The notes: a model not told the origin generated them from the letters alone. DNA of 64,000 bases from CAKUFA01 sp963646285 (GCA_963646285.1 CAVIWF010000002.1:36663-100662); one strand, 5' to 3'. Positions 34,055-42,573 are shown, counted from the first letter of the stretch. Program-made: numbers and translations.

Positions 34055-34351
34055 TTACTCTGCTGGGACAAAATCCTCTTCGGTGTAGCTGTTGCCTTCA
34101 TCGTCCACAATGTAGGTATCCAGCACACGCTGAAGCATGCGGCTGTCTTCCTCCGGCAGAAAGGACTCGTTTCCTTCTTCATCCGCTTCCACTCGGAAAA
34201 TCAGGATGCCGTCATCTTCATCCGCATCTTCATTCATGGCAGCCAGCAGCACATAATGGGTGGTATCAAGGGTAAGATCCTCAAGAATTTCGAAGGGGAC
34301 ATCATTCCCTTCATCATCGGTGAGGACAACAACATTTTCATCAGCATCCAT
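34055..34351 (-). CDS. DUF1292 family protein
   Basis: A 98-residue, very acidic protein. The pattern VVLTDDEGNDVPFEILEDL followed by THYVLLAAMNEDADEDDGILIFRV is the DUF1292 domain, widespread in Firmicutes and often next to yqgF or alaS. Neither neighbour is present. The function is unknown. ATG 34351 has an AAGGAGGAG site. It appears to be a single-gene unit. Confidence 0.88.
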   Translation of the reverse strand: MDADENVVVLTDDEGNDVPFEILEDLTLDTTHYVLLAAMNEDADEDDGILIFRVEADEEGNESFLPEEDSRMLQRVLDTYIVDDEGNSYTEEDFVPAE

Positions 34352-34455
34352 GGGCGCTCCTCCTTAACCGGTACTCCTCTGCTATTGTAGCGAAGGGACA
34401 GCAGCGTTGCAATAGCCCGGCGGAAAATATTTTTCCTGTTGCATGATAAAATACC

Positions 34456-34492
34456 TTGACAGGCGAGGTACTAAAGAGTATTATGTATCTCG
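34456..34492 (+). promoter_or_regulatory. promoter and PadR-type operator
   Basis: TTGACA (34456-34461) and TATTAT (34479-34484) with a 17-base spacer form a strong promoter. An inverted repeat, CGAGGTAC (34464-34471) and GTATCTCG (34485-34492), with one G-T mismatch, brackets the -10 box. PadR regulators typically bind such spaced dyads in their own promoters. Confidence 0.78.
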
Positions 34493-34538
34493 AAGGAACC
34501 GAACTGGGATCCTTCAAGTGACTGTGGAGGTGACATTC

Positions 34539-34685
34539 ATGATGATTGAATATATGGGCTTGCTTTCTCATGATGATTGGCGTGACTGGCGGATGGACAA
34601 ACTCCACCGGCGTGAAACGGATACACGCTTGCCTGAGAAGCATGAAACAGAAAGGAAACAGAAAGAAAAAAGAAAGGGATGGTAA
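34539..34685 (+). CDS. small basic protein upstream of padR
   Basis: A 48-residue open frame starting at ATG 34539, eight bases after GGAGG (34526-34530), and ending three bases before padR. The product starts MMIEYMGLLSHDDWRDW and ends in a lysine/arginine-rich helix (ETERKQKEKRKGW). I do not recognise it. A good ribosome site, a strong promoter and tight spacing to padR support its being translated; it could alternatively be a leader frame that couples padR translation. Confidence 0.6.
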   Translation: MMIEYMGLLSHDDWRDWRMDKLHRRETDTRLPEKHETERKQKEKRKGW

Positions 34686-34688
34686 GGC

Positions 34689-35018
34689 ATGACCCTTTCG
34701 GCTGACATTCTTCGGGGGTATACGGATACCATTATCCTGCGGCAGCTATCCGAAGGGGATAGCTACGGCTACCAGATCAACAAAAAGGTTACCGAGATCA
34801 GCGGAGGCTCCTTTAAGGAAGCAACCCTGTACACGGCATTCCGCCGCCTGGAAAGCGCAGGCTTGATTCGCTCCTACTGGGGAGATGAAAACACCGGCGC
34901 ACGGCGCAGATACTACGCCATCACGGAGGAAGGCCGGCAGCGTCTGGCACAGGATCGTGAAACTTGGCAGGAAACAAGAAGACTGATTGATGCTTTGGTG
35001 ATGGAGGCAGAATCATGA
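34689..35018 (+). CDS. PadR family transcriptional regulator
   Basis: A 109-residue winged-helix repressor. The DNA-binding domain is visible as ILRQLSEGDSYGYQINKKV, then the recognition helix region KEATLYTAFRRLESAGLI and the wing GARRRYYAITEEG. A short C-terminal helix should mediate dimerisation. It overlaps the following DUF4097 gene by four bases (ATGA), so the pair is coupled. The dyad at 34464-34492 suggests autoregulation; PadR members often respond to membrane-active or aromatic compounds, unknown here. Confidence 0.93.
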   Translation: MTLSADILRGYTDTIILRQLSEGDSYGYQINKKVTEISGGSFKEATLYTAFRRLESAGLIRSYWGDENTGARRRYYAITEEGRQRLAQDRETWQETRRLIDALVMEAES

Positions 35019-36163
35019 ACGAGCGGGTAAGCAGCATTGTAGACGCACTGTTTCAGGATGTGGTGTGGACGGAGGAAGTGAAAGCGCTGCATGATGAGCT
35101 GATGGATAACTGCCAGGCTCGCTATGCAGACCTTCTCCGGGAAGGCATAAGCGAAGAAAATGCCATTAATGCTGTGAAAGAAAGCCTGAACGGCATGGAA
35201 GACGTTATTGGCAAGTATCCGAAAAAGGACAAAGAACCAGCGCAGGAGAAAAAGGACGATGAACCGACCCGGGAAGAAGAGGAAGACGACGGGGATGAAG
35301 AGGATCATCACGACTGCGTCTATGATGCCTGGGGAATGGACACCATCAGAGTCTTGGTGAGTAGTGCTGATGTGAGGCTTGTACCTTCTGCAGATGAAAA
35401 GGTGCACGTGACCTGGGAAGGGGAAACTGATCCGGTGATTGATGTCACGGGCGGAACGCTGAACATTTCTCAGCCGGAAAAGGAAAATCAAAAGAAGCAG
35501 TATGGTGATGGTTCTGTCTTTAGCGGCAAGAGCATCTGGAACAGGATCCGGCAGAAAATTGAGGAGTGTGTCAATTCGCTGGATCAAGTGACGGTGTCCG
35601 TGCCGGAAAACGCACATCCCAAAACGACAGTGATCACGACGTCAGGAGATTTGCGGGTGCATGATGTCAGTTTGACGTCCTTCAGTTATACCAGCAGCTC
35701 CGGGGATATTGATGCAGATCGTGTGACTTGTGACGAAAGCATGACGATCAACACCGCTTTGGGGGATGTGAAGGCACGGCATTTGCTGGTGAAAGAGTTT
35801 ATGAAAGTGGATGCTGTCAGCGGGGATGTACTCATTGGCGGTACCTGTCCGGAGCTGACCATGACCATCGTTTCCGGCGACGGGGATGTGGACGGACATT
35901 TTCAGCGGGTGCAATCAAAGTGCATTAACGGCGATATGATACTGTCCCTCGGCAAGGAAATTCAGCAGGTGACAGCCAAGAGCACCAATGGGGACATTAC
36001 GGTTTACCTGCCTGCGGAGATTGAAAAAATCCACATGGTACAGCAGTCTTCCATGAGAGAAATTCACTGCACGGATTTCTGCCTCAGTGATGAAGGCCCT
36101 GCCATGGAACTGAAAACGCTGACTGGGGATATTGCTATCAGATCTATTTCGAGCCTTACTTGA
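35015..36163 (+). CDS. DUF4097 beta-helix-like protein with N-terminal helical domain
   Basis: A 382-residue protein. The N-terminal ~65 residues form a helical bundle like those found on proteins encoded with PadR regulators (LREGISEENAINAVKESLNGMEDVI). A very acidic segment (about 75-100) follows. From about residue 105 to the end, repeated Gly-Asp strands such as SSSGDIDADRV, AVSGDVLIGG, VSGDGDVDGHF and STNGDITVYLP mark the DUF4097 repeat. No membrane segment is obvious, unlike many relatives. Families of this kind accompany PadR regulators in envelope-stress responses; the role here is inferred only from the pairing. Confidence 0.85.
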   Translation: MNERVSSIVDALFQDVVWTEEVKALHDELMDNCQARYADLLREGISEENAINAVKESLNGMEDVIGKYPKKDKEPAQEKKDDEPTREEEEDDGDEEDHHDCVYDAWGMDTIRVLVSSADVRLVPSADEKVHVTWEGETDPVIDVTGGTLNISQPEKENQKKQYGDGSVFSGKSIWNRIRQKIEECVNSLDQVTVSVPENAHPKTTVITTSGDLRVHDVSLTSFSYTSSSGDIDADRVTCDESMTINTALGDVKARHLLVKEFMKVDAVSGDVLIGGTCPELTMTIVSGDGDVDGHFQRVQSKCINGDMILSLGKEIQQVTAKSTNGDITVYLPAEIEKIHMVQQSSMREIHCTDFCLSDEGPAMELKTLTGDIAIRSISSLT

Positions 36164-36240
36164 TGAAATAAGTAACAAACATATTTAGCTGAGAGTTGTA
36201 GCAATATACGCAATACGGCAGAATAATCCCCATCCAGCCC

Positions 36241-36735
36241 TTACCCCTGCACCCTGTCCGCAATTTTCTCCGCCACCTGCTTCAGGCTCAGCCCTTTTGT
36301 ATCAATGGTCAGGTGGGCATAGCGCTCGTAGTAGGGGCAGCGCTCGTTGTACAGGTCGCGGAAGGTTTGCCCGGGAAGAATGCTGACCCCACGGGCATGG
36401 AGATCGCCCAGCCGGCGCAGAAGCTCATCGTGCTCTACCTGCAAGTACACCACGGTGCTGATGTCCCGCAGGTGCGCCATGGCACGGGGACCGTAAATGA
36501 CGCTGCCCCCGGGGGCAATGACGCTGTTCTGCACGTCCAGCTCGGCGTTGATGCGCTCCTCCACCTGGCGGAAACCTTCATCCCCTACATCGTCCAGAAT
36601 TTCTGCCAGGGTTTGGCCGGTTTTGCGGATGATCACCTGATCCACATCCACAAATTGGAGTCCCAGCCGCTTGGCCAGTGCCTGCCCTACGGTGCTTTTC
36701 CCACTGCCCGGCATGCCGATGAGGGTAATGTTCAT
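36241..36735 (-). CDS. aroK: shikimate kinase
   Basis: Phosphorylates shikimate at the 3-position, the fifth step to chorismate. The 164-residue protein has the P-loop GMPGSGKSTVGQAL, the shikimate-binding Asp in FVDVDQVI, and the GGSVIYGPRAM block that replaces the classic GGG motif. The TLAEILDDVGDEGFRQVE segment is typical. It reads away from aroF-aroB, with which it shares a compact divergent promoter region. Confidence 0.94.
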   Translation of the reverse strand: MNITLIGMPGSGKSTVGQALAKRLGLQFVDVDQVIIRKTGQTLAEILDDVGDEGFRQVEERINAELDVQNSVIAPGGSVIYGPRAMAHLRDISTVVYLQVEHDELLRRLGDLHARGVSILPGQTFRDLYNERCPYYERYAHLTIDTKGLSLKQVAEKIADRVQG

Positions 36736-36764
36736 GCTGCTTCCTCCTCGAAAGTGATAGAAGT

Positions 36765-36793
36765 ATCATAGCGCAGGCGGGCGGATTCGTCAA
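36765..36793 (-). promoter_or_regulatory. aroK promoter
   Basis: On the reverse strand TTGACG (36788-36793) and TATGAT (36765-36770) with a 17-base spacer. Its -35 is only eight bases from the -35 of the divergent aroF promoter. Confidence 0.72.
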
Positions 36794-36801
36794 ATAAAAC
36801 C

Positions 36802-36830
36802 TTGACATACAAGATAGGCATGACTATAAT
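36802..36830 (+). promoter_or_regulatory. consensus promoter of aroF-aroB
   Basis: TTGACA (36802-36807), 17 bases, TATAAT (36825-36830): a perfect sigma-A promoter. Such strength is expected if expression is controlled later by attenuation. Confidence 0.88.
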
Positions 36831-36839
36831 AACAGCCAT

Positions 36840-36855
36840 GGACGGTGAACCGTCC
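36840..36855 (+). promoter_or_regulatory. hairpin at the predicted 5' end of the aroF transcript
   Basis: GGACGG-TGAA-CCGTCC forms a short perfect stem starting a few bases after the predicted transcription start and ending just before the leader-peptide ribosome site. It could be a 5' stabilising structure or an operator dyad. Confidence 0.55.
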
Positions 36856-36869
36856 GCAGGAGGATGTTT

Positions 36870-36944
36870 ATGCTGCACTTTGCTTCCTTTACGTTTACGA
36901 TCCCGGGCGGCTTTGACCGTACCGGGTATTTGATCGTACCGTAA
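36870..36944 (+). CDS. aromatic-amino-acid leader peptide of aroF
   Basis: A 24-residue frame, MLHFASFTFTIPGGFDRTGY then LIVP, begins six bases after AGGAGG and stops at 36942-36944. It contains four Phe and one Tyr. An intrinsic terminator lies 47 bases after its stop and aroF 31 bases after that. This is the layout of transcription attenuation, where ribosome stalling at Phe (or Tyr) codons decides whether the terminator forms. I did not find a clear antiterminator strand by eye. Confidence 0.72.
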   Translation: MLHFASFTFTIPGGFDRTGYLIVP

Positions 36945-36990
36945 AAGAGGCGTCAGGTGTTTCCGTGGCAGAATCTGCGGATGCTGAAAG

Positions 36991-37021
36991 GCGAGAGCTC
37001 TTTGCGGGCTCCCGCTTTTTT
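36991..37021 (+). terminator. attenuator-like terminator before aroF
   Basis: GCGAGAGC (36991-36998) pairs with GGCTCCCGC (37007-37015) with one A-C mismatch and is followed by a run of six T. It lies inside the aroF leader, upstream of the coding region, so it must be read through for aroF expression. Confidence 0.75.
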
Positions 37022-37052
37022 GTTCCCAAAAGAATTAAGGGGGATGTTACCT

Positions 37053-38069
37053 ATGATTATCGTACTGAAAAAGGGTACCGAGCAGCAGGAAATCGATCGC
37101 CTGACGGATATGATTACCGGCCTGGGCGGCATTACCGTGAATCCCATTGTGGGCACTGACTTGACCATTCTCGGCCTGATTGGCGATACCAGCCGGATTG
37201 ACCATTCCCAGATTGAAAGCTTCCGCTGTGTTGATAAAATCATGCACGTGGCAGAACCCTTCAAAAAGGCAAATCGCATGTTCCACCCGGAACCTACCGT
37301 GGTGGATGTGGCAGGCGTTAAGGTAGGCGGTAAGAAGCTGGCAGTCATGGCTGGCCCCTGCTCGGTGGAAAATCGGGATCAGATCACTTATGTAGCGCAG
37401 AAGGTGAAGGATGCCGGCGCATCCATTCTCCGCGGCGGTGCCTTCAAGCCCCGCACATCCCCCTACTCCTTCCAGGGACTGAAGTACGAAGGGCTGGAGC
37501 TCCTCTGCCAGGCACGGGAAGCCACCGGTTTGCCCATTGTCAGCGAAATCATGTCTCCCCGGGATATTGACGTATTCGTGGAAAAAGTGGACTTGATTCA
37601 GGTAGGCGCACGGAACATGCAGAACTTCGATCTGCTCCGTCAGCTGGGGCAAACCAAGAAGCCCATCCTGCTCAAGCGTGGCCTGTCCGCCACCATTGAG
37701 GAGTGGCTCATGAGCGCCGAATACATTATGGCGGAAGGCAATCCCAACGTGATCCTGTGCGAGCGGGGCATTCGCACCTTCGAAACCTACACTCGTAACA
37801 CGGTGGATCTGGGGGCGATTCCTGCCGTGAAGAAGCTGAGCCACCTGCCTGTGATCGTTGACCCCAGCCATGGCACCGGCAAATGGTGGATGGTGGAACC
37901 CTTGGCACGTGCCGCCATTGCCGTTGGAGCAGACGGCGTGATGGTGGAGGTACATAACGATCCCGACCATGCCCTGTGCGACGGACAGCAGTCCATTAAG
38001 CCGGAAGTTTTCGCCGATGTGATGGACGATATCCGGAAGATTGCGGCTGTTGTGGGTCGGGAAGTGTAA
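37053..38069 (+). CDS. aroF: 3-deoxy-7-phosphoheptulonate synthase (DAHP synthase, type I-beta)
   Basis: First enzyme of the shikimate pathway, condensing phosphoenolpyruvate with erythrose 4-phosphate. The 338-residue protein has an N-terminal ferredoxin-like regulatory domain (about residues 1-70, IIVLKKGTEQQEIDRLTDMI) as in Thermotoga-type enzymes. The catalytic barrel follows with MAGPCSVEN, GGAFKPRTSPYSFQG, LLKRG and IVDPSHGTGK. That domain mediates Phe/Tyr inhibition in homologues. ATG 37053 follows GGGGG by nine bases; the frame is open further upstream only through the attenuator. Confidence 0.95.
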   Translation: MIIVLKKGTEQQEIDRLTDMITGLGGITVNPIVGTDLTILGLIGDTSRIDHSQIESFRCVDKIMHVAEPFKKANRMFHPEPTVVDVAGVKVGGKKLAVMAGPCSVENRDQITYVAQKVKDAGASILRGGAFKPRTSPYSFQGLKYEGLELLCQAREATGLPIVSEIMSPRDIDVFVEKVDLIQVGARNMQNFDLLRQLGQTKKPILLKRGLSATIEEWLMSAEYIMAEGNPNVILCERGIRTFETYTRNTVDLGAIPAVKKLSHLPVIVDPSHGTGKWWMVEPLARAAIAVGADGVMVEVHNDPDHALCDGQQSIKPEVFADVMDDIRKIAAVVGREV

Positions 38070-38101
38070 GTTTGACATAACAGGAAAGAAGGCTGTGCAT
38101 C

Positions 38102-39163
38102 ATGAGCACCATTCAAGTCAACTTAGGTGCAAGAAGCTATCCCATCGAAGTAGAGCGGGGGCTGATTGACCGGGCAGGAGAGTGCTTCCTGCGAGCCTTC
38201 GGGCCCTGCGTTGCCGCTGTAGTGACGGATGATCATGTGGCGCCCCTGTATCTGGATCGGGTGATGACCTCCCTTTCTCAGGTGGACATTCGGGCGGTGA
38301 GCATCACCCTGCCCCATGGGGAAAAGACCAAATGTCTGGATAGCCTGACGAAGCTGTACACCTTCTTCAGCGAACATCACGTGACCCGCAAGGATGTGGT
38401 GGTTGCCCTTGGCGGCGGCGTCATAGGCGACCTGGCCGGACTGGCGGCGGCGACCTGGCTCCGTGGGGTTCAACTGATGCAGATCCCCACCACCCTGCTG
38501 GCGCAGGTGGATTCCTCCGTTGGCGGCAAGGTGGCAGTGGATCTGCCCCAGGGGAAAAACCTGGTGGGCGCCTTCTGGCAGCCATCCCTGGTGCTGGCCG
38601 ACCCGGATACCCTGCAAACCCTGACGCCCGATTATTGGCGGGATGGTCTGGGGGAAGTGGTCAAGTACGGCTGCATCGGGGATGAACCCCTGCTCCGCCT
38701 GCTGGAAAAGGATGCACCCATGGGGCGGGAAGGCCTGATGCAGGATATTGACGAAATCCTCCGCCGGTGCATCAGCTACAAGGCGAACGTGGTGGAGCAG
38801 GATGAGCATGATACCGGCCTGCGCATGACCCTGAATTTCGGACACACTCTTGCCCATGGGGTGGAAACCGTGCAGCATTATGAAGGCTACCGCCATGGTG
38901 AAGCTGTGGCGCTGGGCATGGCGGCCATTACCCGACTGTCGGAAGAGAGGGGATTGACGGAAAAGGGCACGGCGCAGCGGCTGATAGCGCTGGAAAAGGC
39001 ACTGTCCCTGCCGACAGAGCTGCCGGAAATTCCGGAGGAAGATTTGCTCCATGCCATGACGCAGGACAAGAAAAACGCCGGGGACACTCTGACGGTGATT
39101 CTCCTCCGGCGTATCGGGGAATGTTACCTCCATAAAACCACAACTGAATTCTTCAAAGCGTGA
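38102..39163 (+). CDS. aroB: 3-dehydroquinate synthase
   Basis: Converts DAHP to 3-dehydroquinate using NAD+ and a divalent metal. The 353-residue protein has the DVVVALGGGVIGDLAGLAA cofactor block, IPTTLLAQVDSSVGGKVAVD, and the metal-binding LNFGHTLAHGVE and YRHGEAVALGM motifs. It starts 32 bases after aroF and ends at a strong terminator, so the two form an operon encoding the first two shikimate steps. Confidence 0.96.
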   Translation: MSTIQVNLGARSYPIEVERGLIDRAGECFLRAFGPCVAAVVTDDHVAPLYLDRVMTSLSQVDIRAVSITLPHGEKTKCLDSLTKLYTFFSEHHVTRKDVVVALGGGVIGDLAGLAAATWLRGVQLMQIPTTLLAQVDSSVGGKVAVDLPQGKNLVGAFWQPSLVLADPDTLQTLTPDYWRDGLGEVVKYGCIGDEPLLRLLEKDAPMGREGLMQDIDEILRRCISYKANVVEQDEHDTGLRMTLNFGHTLAHGVETVQHYEGYRHGEAVALGMAAITRLSEERGLTEKGTAQRLIALEKALSLPTELPEIPEEDLLHAMTQDKKNAGDTLTVILLRRIGECYLHKTTTEFFKA

Positions 39164-39169
39164 TGAACG

Positions 39170-39216
39170 AAAGCGAGAGAAAGGCCTTTGTATGATAAGC
39201 CTTTCTCTCGCTTTTT
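39170..39216 (+). terminator. bidirectional terminator after aroB
   Basis: Long arms AAAGCGAGAGAAAGGC and GCCTTTCTCTCGCTTT pair perfectly and are followed by a T run. It also ends the convergent gene at 39231. Confidence 0.93.
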
Positions 39217-39230
39217 GATACTGCAAAAAG

Positions 39231-39692
39231 TTATACCCTTCTTGACGTGGCTCGAAGCACCGTGTCCTTCCGTTCGTGGGTGATGACATAATCATACCAG
39301 TATCGCTTGTCCCCATTGGAGCGCATTTCCGTGTGACTGCGGAAGACATAATGGCGGGTGTTCCGCAAAATGCGCATGTCCACCAGGGTGGCCAGTGCTA
39401 CCGCATACAGGGTATCATCCGCAGGATTGTCCAGCCCGTGCTTGCGGAAGGTGTAGTGGGTTTCGCTGCCGGAAATGGTGCGAATGCGCACACCCTCGGG
39501 CCGGAGAATCACGCTTTCCAGATTTTCATTATCATATCGGCGAAACATAGGGTACAGGTGGCTGTACAGGTTGGTGGAACGAACCCGCTGCACCAGCTGC
39601 TTTTGCTGCCGGCTTTCAGCAGTGAGGCGGAGAAGCAGCAGGGCGGCTGCCACAACCACCAGCATCACCAGTACCACAATCACCGTGTCCAT
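39231..39692 (-). CDS. hypothetical protein with one N-terminal membrane segment
   Basis: A 153-residue protein. The first 21 residues (TVIVVLVMLVVVAAALLLLRL) are a membrane segment or anchor. The rest is soluble, basic and beta-rich (RVRTISGSETHYTFRKHGL...). No family is recognised. It is alone between the aroB terminator and the divergent AT-rich surface-protein gene, and its base composition matches the chromosome rather than that neighbour. Confidence 0.7.
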   Translation of the reverse strand: MDTVIVVLVMLVVVAAALLLLRLTAESRQQKQLVQRVRSTNLYSHLYPMFRRYDNENLESVILRPEGVRIRTISGSETHYTFRKHGLDNPADDTLYAVALATLVDMRILRNTRHYVFRSHTEMRSNGDKRYWYDYVITHERKDTVLRATSRRV

Positions 39693-39803
39693 CCACGCTT
39701 CACCCTTTCTATGGAAGAAATGATACCAGCAGGGGAGGGAAATGTCAACGGGAAGGAAAAATGTTTACTAAAACGGAAAAAACGAACACACGTTTCTGAA
39801 CTC

Positions 39804-39832
39804 TTGACGTTATGGATCAATTGTGTTATAGT
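39804..39832 (+). promoter_or_regulatory. promoter of the AT-rich secreted protein
   Basis: TTGACG (39804-39809) and TATAGT (39827-39832) with a 17-base spacer, about 60 bases before the ATG at 39894. Confidence 0.72.
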
Positions 39833-39893
39833 ACGCATAGATGGCTGGGTTCAAACTTTTGCGAGGACGATGTGGAAAGAGGGATGATCCTTT

Positions 39894-42569
39894 ATGTGGA
39901 AAAAGTGTGCGTTAATCCTTTTGACGATCATTTTCGCTTTTTCGCTAACAGTGGCGTGCGCAGTAGAGTTTGATTTTGCATCTTTGTCTGCCTATGAGCT
40001 TAATCAACTTGGATCGGATATTACAAGTGCAAAAGAAAAGAACTTTACAAAACTTTCTGCTTCGGAAGAAAATACGGTATTGCAAGTGGTGAAAGAAGCA
40101 ACTGAGAAGCATTTTTTAGCACAGGGTATTGATATTTCATGGGCTTGGGTTAACTATACCTATACAAGAGAATGGTGTCTTTTGAAGGTTTCTACGCATA
40201 TTGATTATCGAGATAGCAACAACCAAAAACACAAGGATGGCGTATATGGTGAAGCATATCCGATTGAAGGTAAGTATGAGATTGTCTACTTAACCATAGA
40301 TAGTGCGGTGATTATAGATAATCGATCAAAACTTCCGACACAGCTCTGGGAAGATGTGGATAATCATATTGTAAATCAACGAACAGGCATTGATTTAACG
40401 GTTTTGCCACTAAAAAAACTCAATACATTGAGCAACACAGTTGCAAAAGAGCTTGAAACAAACCACCGAGTGACAGACAGCGAACATGATACAGTAAAAA
40501 ACATTGTGAAGGACTATGTGGAAAACTACTATAGAAGCATAGGTGTTACATCTGTGGAGTGGCCTTGGTTTGATTATAGTTGTCAACGTGATTGGGGAAG
40601 ATTTGCAGAGACGACGCGTCTTAGTTATCGCAATGACGATGGCAAAAAAGTGTCTTTATCAGTGTATGCGGAAGTGTATAATGATACGGGCAGCAACGAA
40701 GTTTTCTACCTAAAGATTGGTGATCAGATAATTGCTGATAGGCGTATAGAATTAACGAATGAATACTGTATGCGGTATCAAAAGAGTCAAGCATTTGACC
40801 AGGCATGGGCATTATTGGTTGCGGGACGTTATTCTGAGGCAGAAGAAGCGTTTAGGGCACTTGGCACATTTTCTAATAGCAGTCTGATGGTAGAACGATG
40901 CCAGCAATCCGCCCTAGAAGAAAAATACAAAAAGGCAAATCAGAAGTTTAATAAAAAACAGTACGAAGAAGCTAGAAAAATCTATTTGGAGCTTGGTAGC
41001 TATTCGGATGCTGAAGAAAAAGCGGCAAAATGTACTGAAGCTATAAACGAGAAGCTATACAAGAAAGCCATGAAGCTCTATGACGATGGGGATTATTACC
41101 ATGCACGTTCTTCCTTTGAAGAAATTAGAGAATACAAGAATAGTGAAGAAATGATAACTGCCTGTCAAGAACAAATTGACAGGAAGATCTATGATCAAGC
41201 AGTTACAGCGATGAATGAAGGAAATTATGAAGTTGCAAGAGAAAAATTGAACAAAATTCCTAATTTCAACAATGCTCAAGACTTGATGAGTGAATGTGTA
41301 GAAAAAAACAATGAAAAAGAATATGCAAGAGCAAAGCAGCTTTTAGCGTATGGACATTATGATGATGCATATGCTGTTTTTGAAGCACTTGATGGATATG
41401 AAGACAGTGAAAACCTTGCATTAGAATGCTTAAAGGCGAAGGAAAATGCGGACAGGTCGATAATCATAAATGAAACGGACATTATGCTGTTCAAAGAGAA
41501 AAAGGCTCAGCTTACACCTACAGTAGAACTGCGGAAAACAACAGCACCGGAAACGACTCGCTTTTTGTATAAGTCAACTGACACAACTGTTGTAAAAGTT
41601 TCTCAAAACGGTACAATTTCAGCTGTTGGTGAAGGAGAGGCTAGCGTTCTCTGCTATGCAGAGGACAATCCGAACGTTATCACTGAGGTGAAAGTCCGAG
41701 TTGTTCTTCCTGTAAAACAAATTAAACTTGATAAATCGGCAGTGACAATCCTTTTTAATCAGGACGATCCAGCCTCGGCAACTTACACGCTTGTATCAAC
41801 AATCTTGCCAAATACGGCTTATGATCAGTCGATTATTTGGGAATCAAGCAATGAGGATGTTGCTAAGGTTAACAAACGTGGTGTTGTTAAGGCCGTTGCA
41901 CCTGGACGAGCTATAATTACAGCCACTGCGAATGATCAAACAAATGGCATAAAAAAAGCGACGTGTACAGTTAATGTTGAACTTGCAGTTAGCAACATCA
42001 GTCTGTCGGCGACCGATGAAACAGTGCTTGTGGGTCAATCAGAAATGATTCAGGCAACGATTGAACCGGAAACAGCAAAAAACAAGAAAATCACTTGGTC
42101 TTCTAGTGATACAAGCGTTGCGACTGTGAGTAGCAATGGTACCGTGAAAGGCATTTCTTCTGGTACAGCTGTTATTACGGCAACAGCTGTTAATGGAGTG
42201 ACTTCGGAATACAAAATAACCGTCAAACAAGGACCAGCGACTTTTTCCATTACAGCAAAGGCTACATTGATTGAAAGAAATCATGTGGGCAGTCGTTGGA
42301 CAAAGGAGTTTTCTATTGGGGATAAAGATTTTTCTGGTAGTACAACCTTCACGGCAGAGGTGGGAGAGACAGTACGCTTTTCTTGTTTCATAACTGAAAA
42401 TGATAGCAACCCTGATATTGGAAGCTATTTCGAAAGAATAACAATAACAGAAGATATTCTCAAAAACGGCTATACGATCAATGAAAATGTTTACGTTCGT
42501 GAAAATGGGGGGCGTTATGCAGGCAACGTTGCTGAGTGGAGTTTAAAAGTAACTATTAAGAAAAAATAA
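39894..42569 (+). CDS. large secreted protein with duplicated N-terminal domain, TPR-like repeats and Ig-like domains
   Basis: An 891-residue exported protein. A signal peptide covers residues 1-23. Two similar ~110-residue domains follow (about 30-140 and 160-280), each with a W-x-W/F-x-Y motif and a YRxxxxxK strand. Five TPR-like repeats of about 40 residues (about 300-520) share the pattern GxYxEAxxxFxxLGxYxxS. Three BIG_2-type Ig-like domains (about 525-775) carry ISAVGEGEAS, VVKAVAPGRAIITATA and GTVKGISSGTAVITATA. A final 110-residue beta domain ends in KKK without an LPXTG anchor. Codon use is clearly AT-rich compared with neighbours, suggesting transfer. Function unknown; perhaps a surface or adhesion protein. 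Confidence 0.85.
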   Translation: MWKKCALILLTIIFAFSLTVACAVEFDFASLSAYELNQLGSDITSAKEKNFTKLSASEENTVLQVVKEATEKHFLAQGIDISWAWVNYTYTREWCLLKVSTHIDYRDSNNQKHKDGVYGEAYPIEGKYEIVYLTIDSAVIIDNRSKLPTQLWEDVDNHIVNQRTGIDLTVLPLKKLNTLSNTVAKELETNHRVTDSEHDTVKNIVKDYVENYYRSIGVTSVEWPWFDYSCQRDWGRFAETTRLSYRNDDGKKVSLSVYAEVYNDTGSNEVFYLKIGDQIIADRRIELTNEYCMRYQKSQAFDQAWALLVAGRYSEAEEAFRALGTFSNSSLMVERCQQSALEEKYKKANQKFNKKQYEEARKIYLELGSYSDAEEKAAKCTEAINEKLYKKAMKLYDDGDYYHARSSFEEIREYKNSEEMITACQEQIDRKIYDQAVTAMNEGNYEVAREKLNKIPNFNNAQDLMSECVEKNNEKEYARAKQLLAYGHYDDAYAVFEALDGYEDSENLALECLKAKENADRSIIINETDIMLFKEKKAQLTPTVELRKTTAPETTRFLYKSTDTTVVKVSQNGTISAVGEGEASVLCYAEDNPNVITEVKVRVVLPVKQIKLDKSAVTILFNQDDPASATYTLVSTILPNTAYDQSIIWESSNEDVAKVNKRGVVKAVAPGRAIITATANDQTNGIKKATCTVNVELAVSNISLSATDETVLVGQSEMIQATIEPETAKNKKITWSSSDTSVATVSSNGTVKGISSGTAVITATAVNGVTSEYKITVKQGPATFSITAKATLIERNHVGSRWTKEFSIGDKDFSGSTTFTAEVGETVRFSCFITENDSNPDIGSYFERITITEDILKNGYTINENVYVRENGGRYAGNVAEWSLKVTIKKK

Positions 42570-42573
42570 TGAA

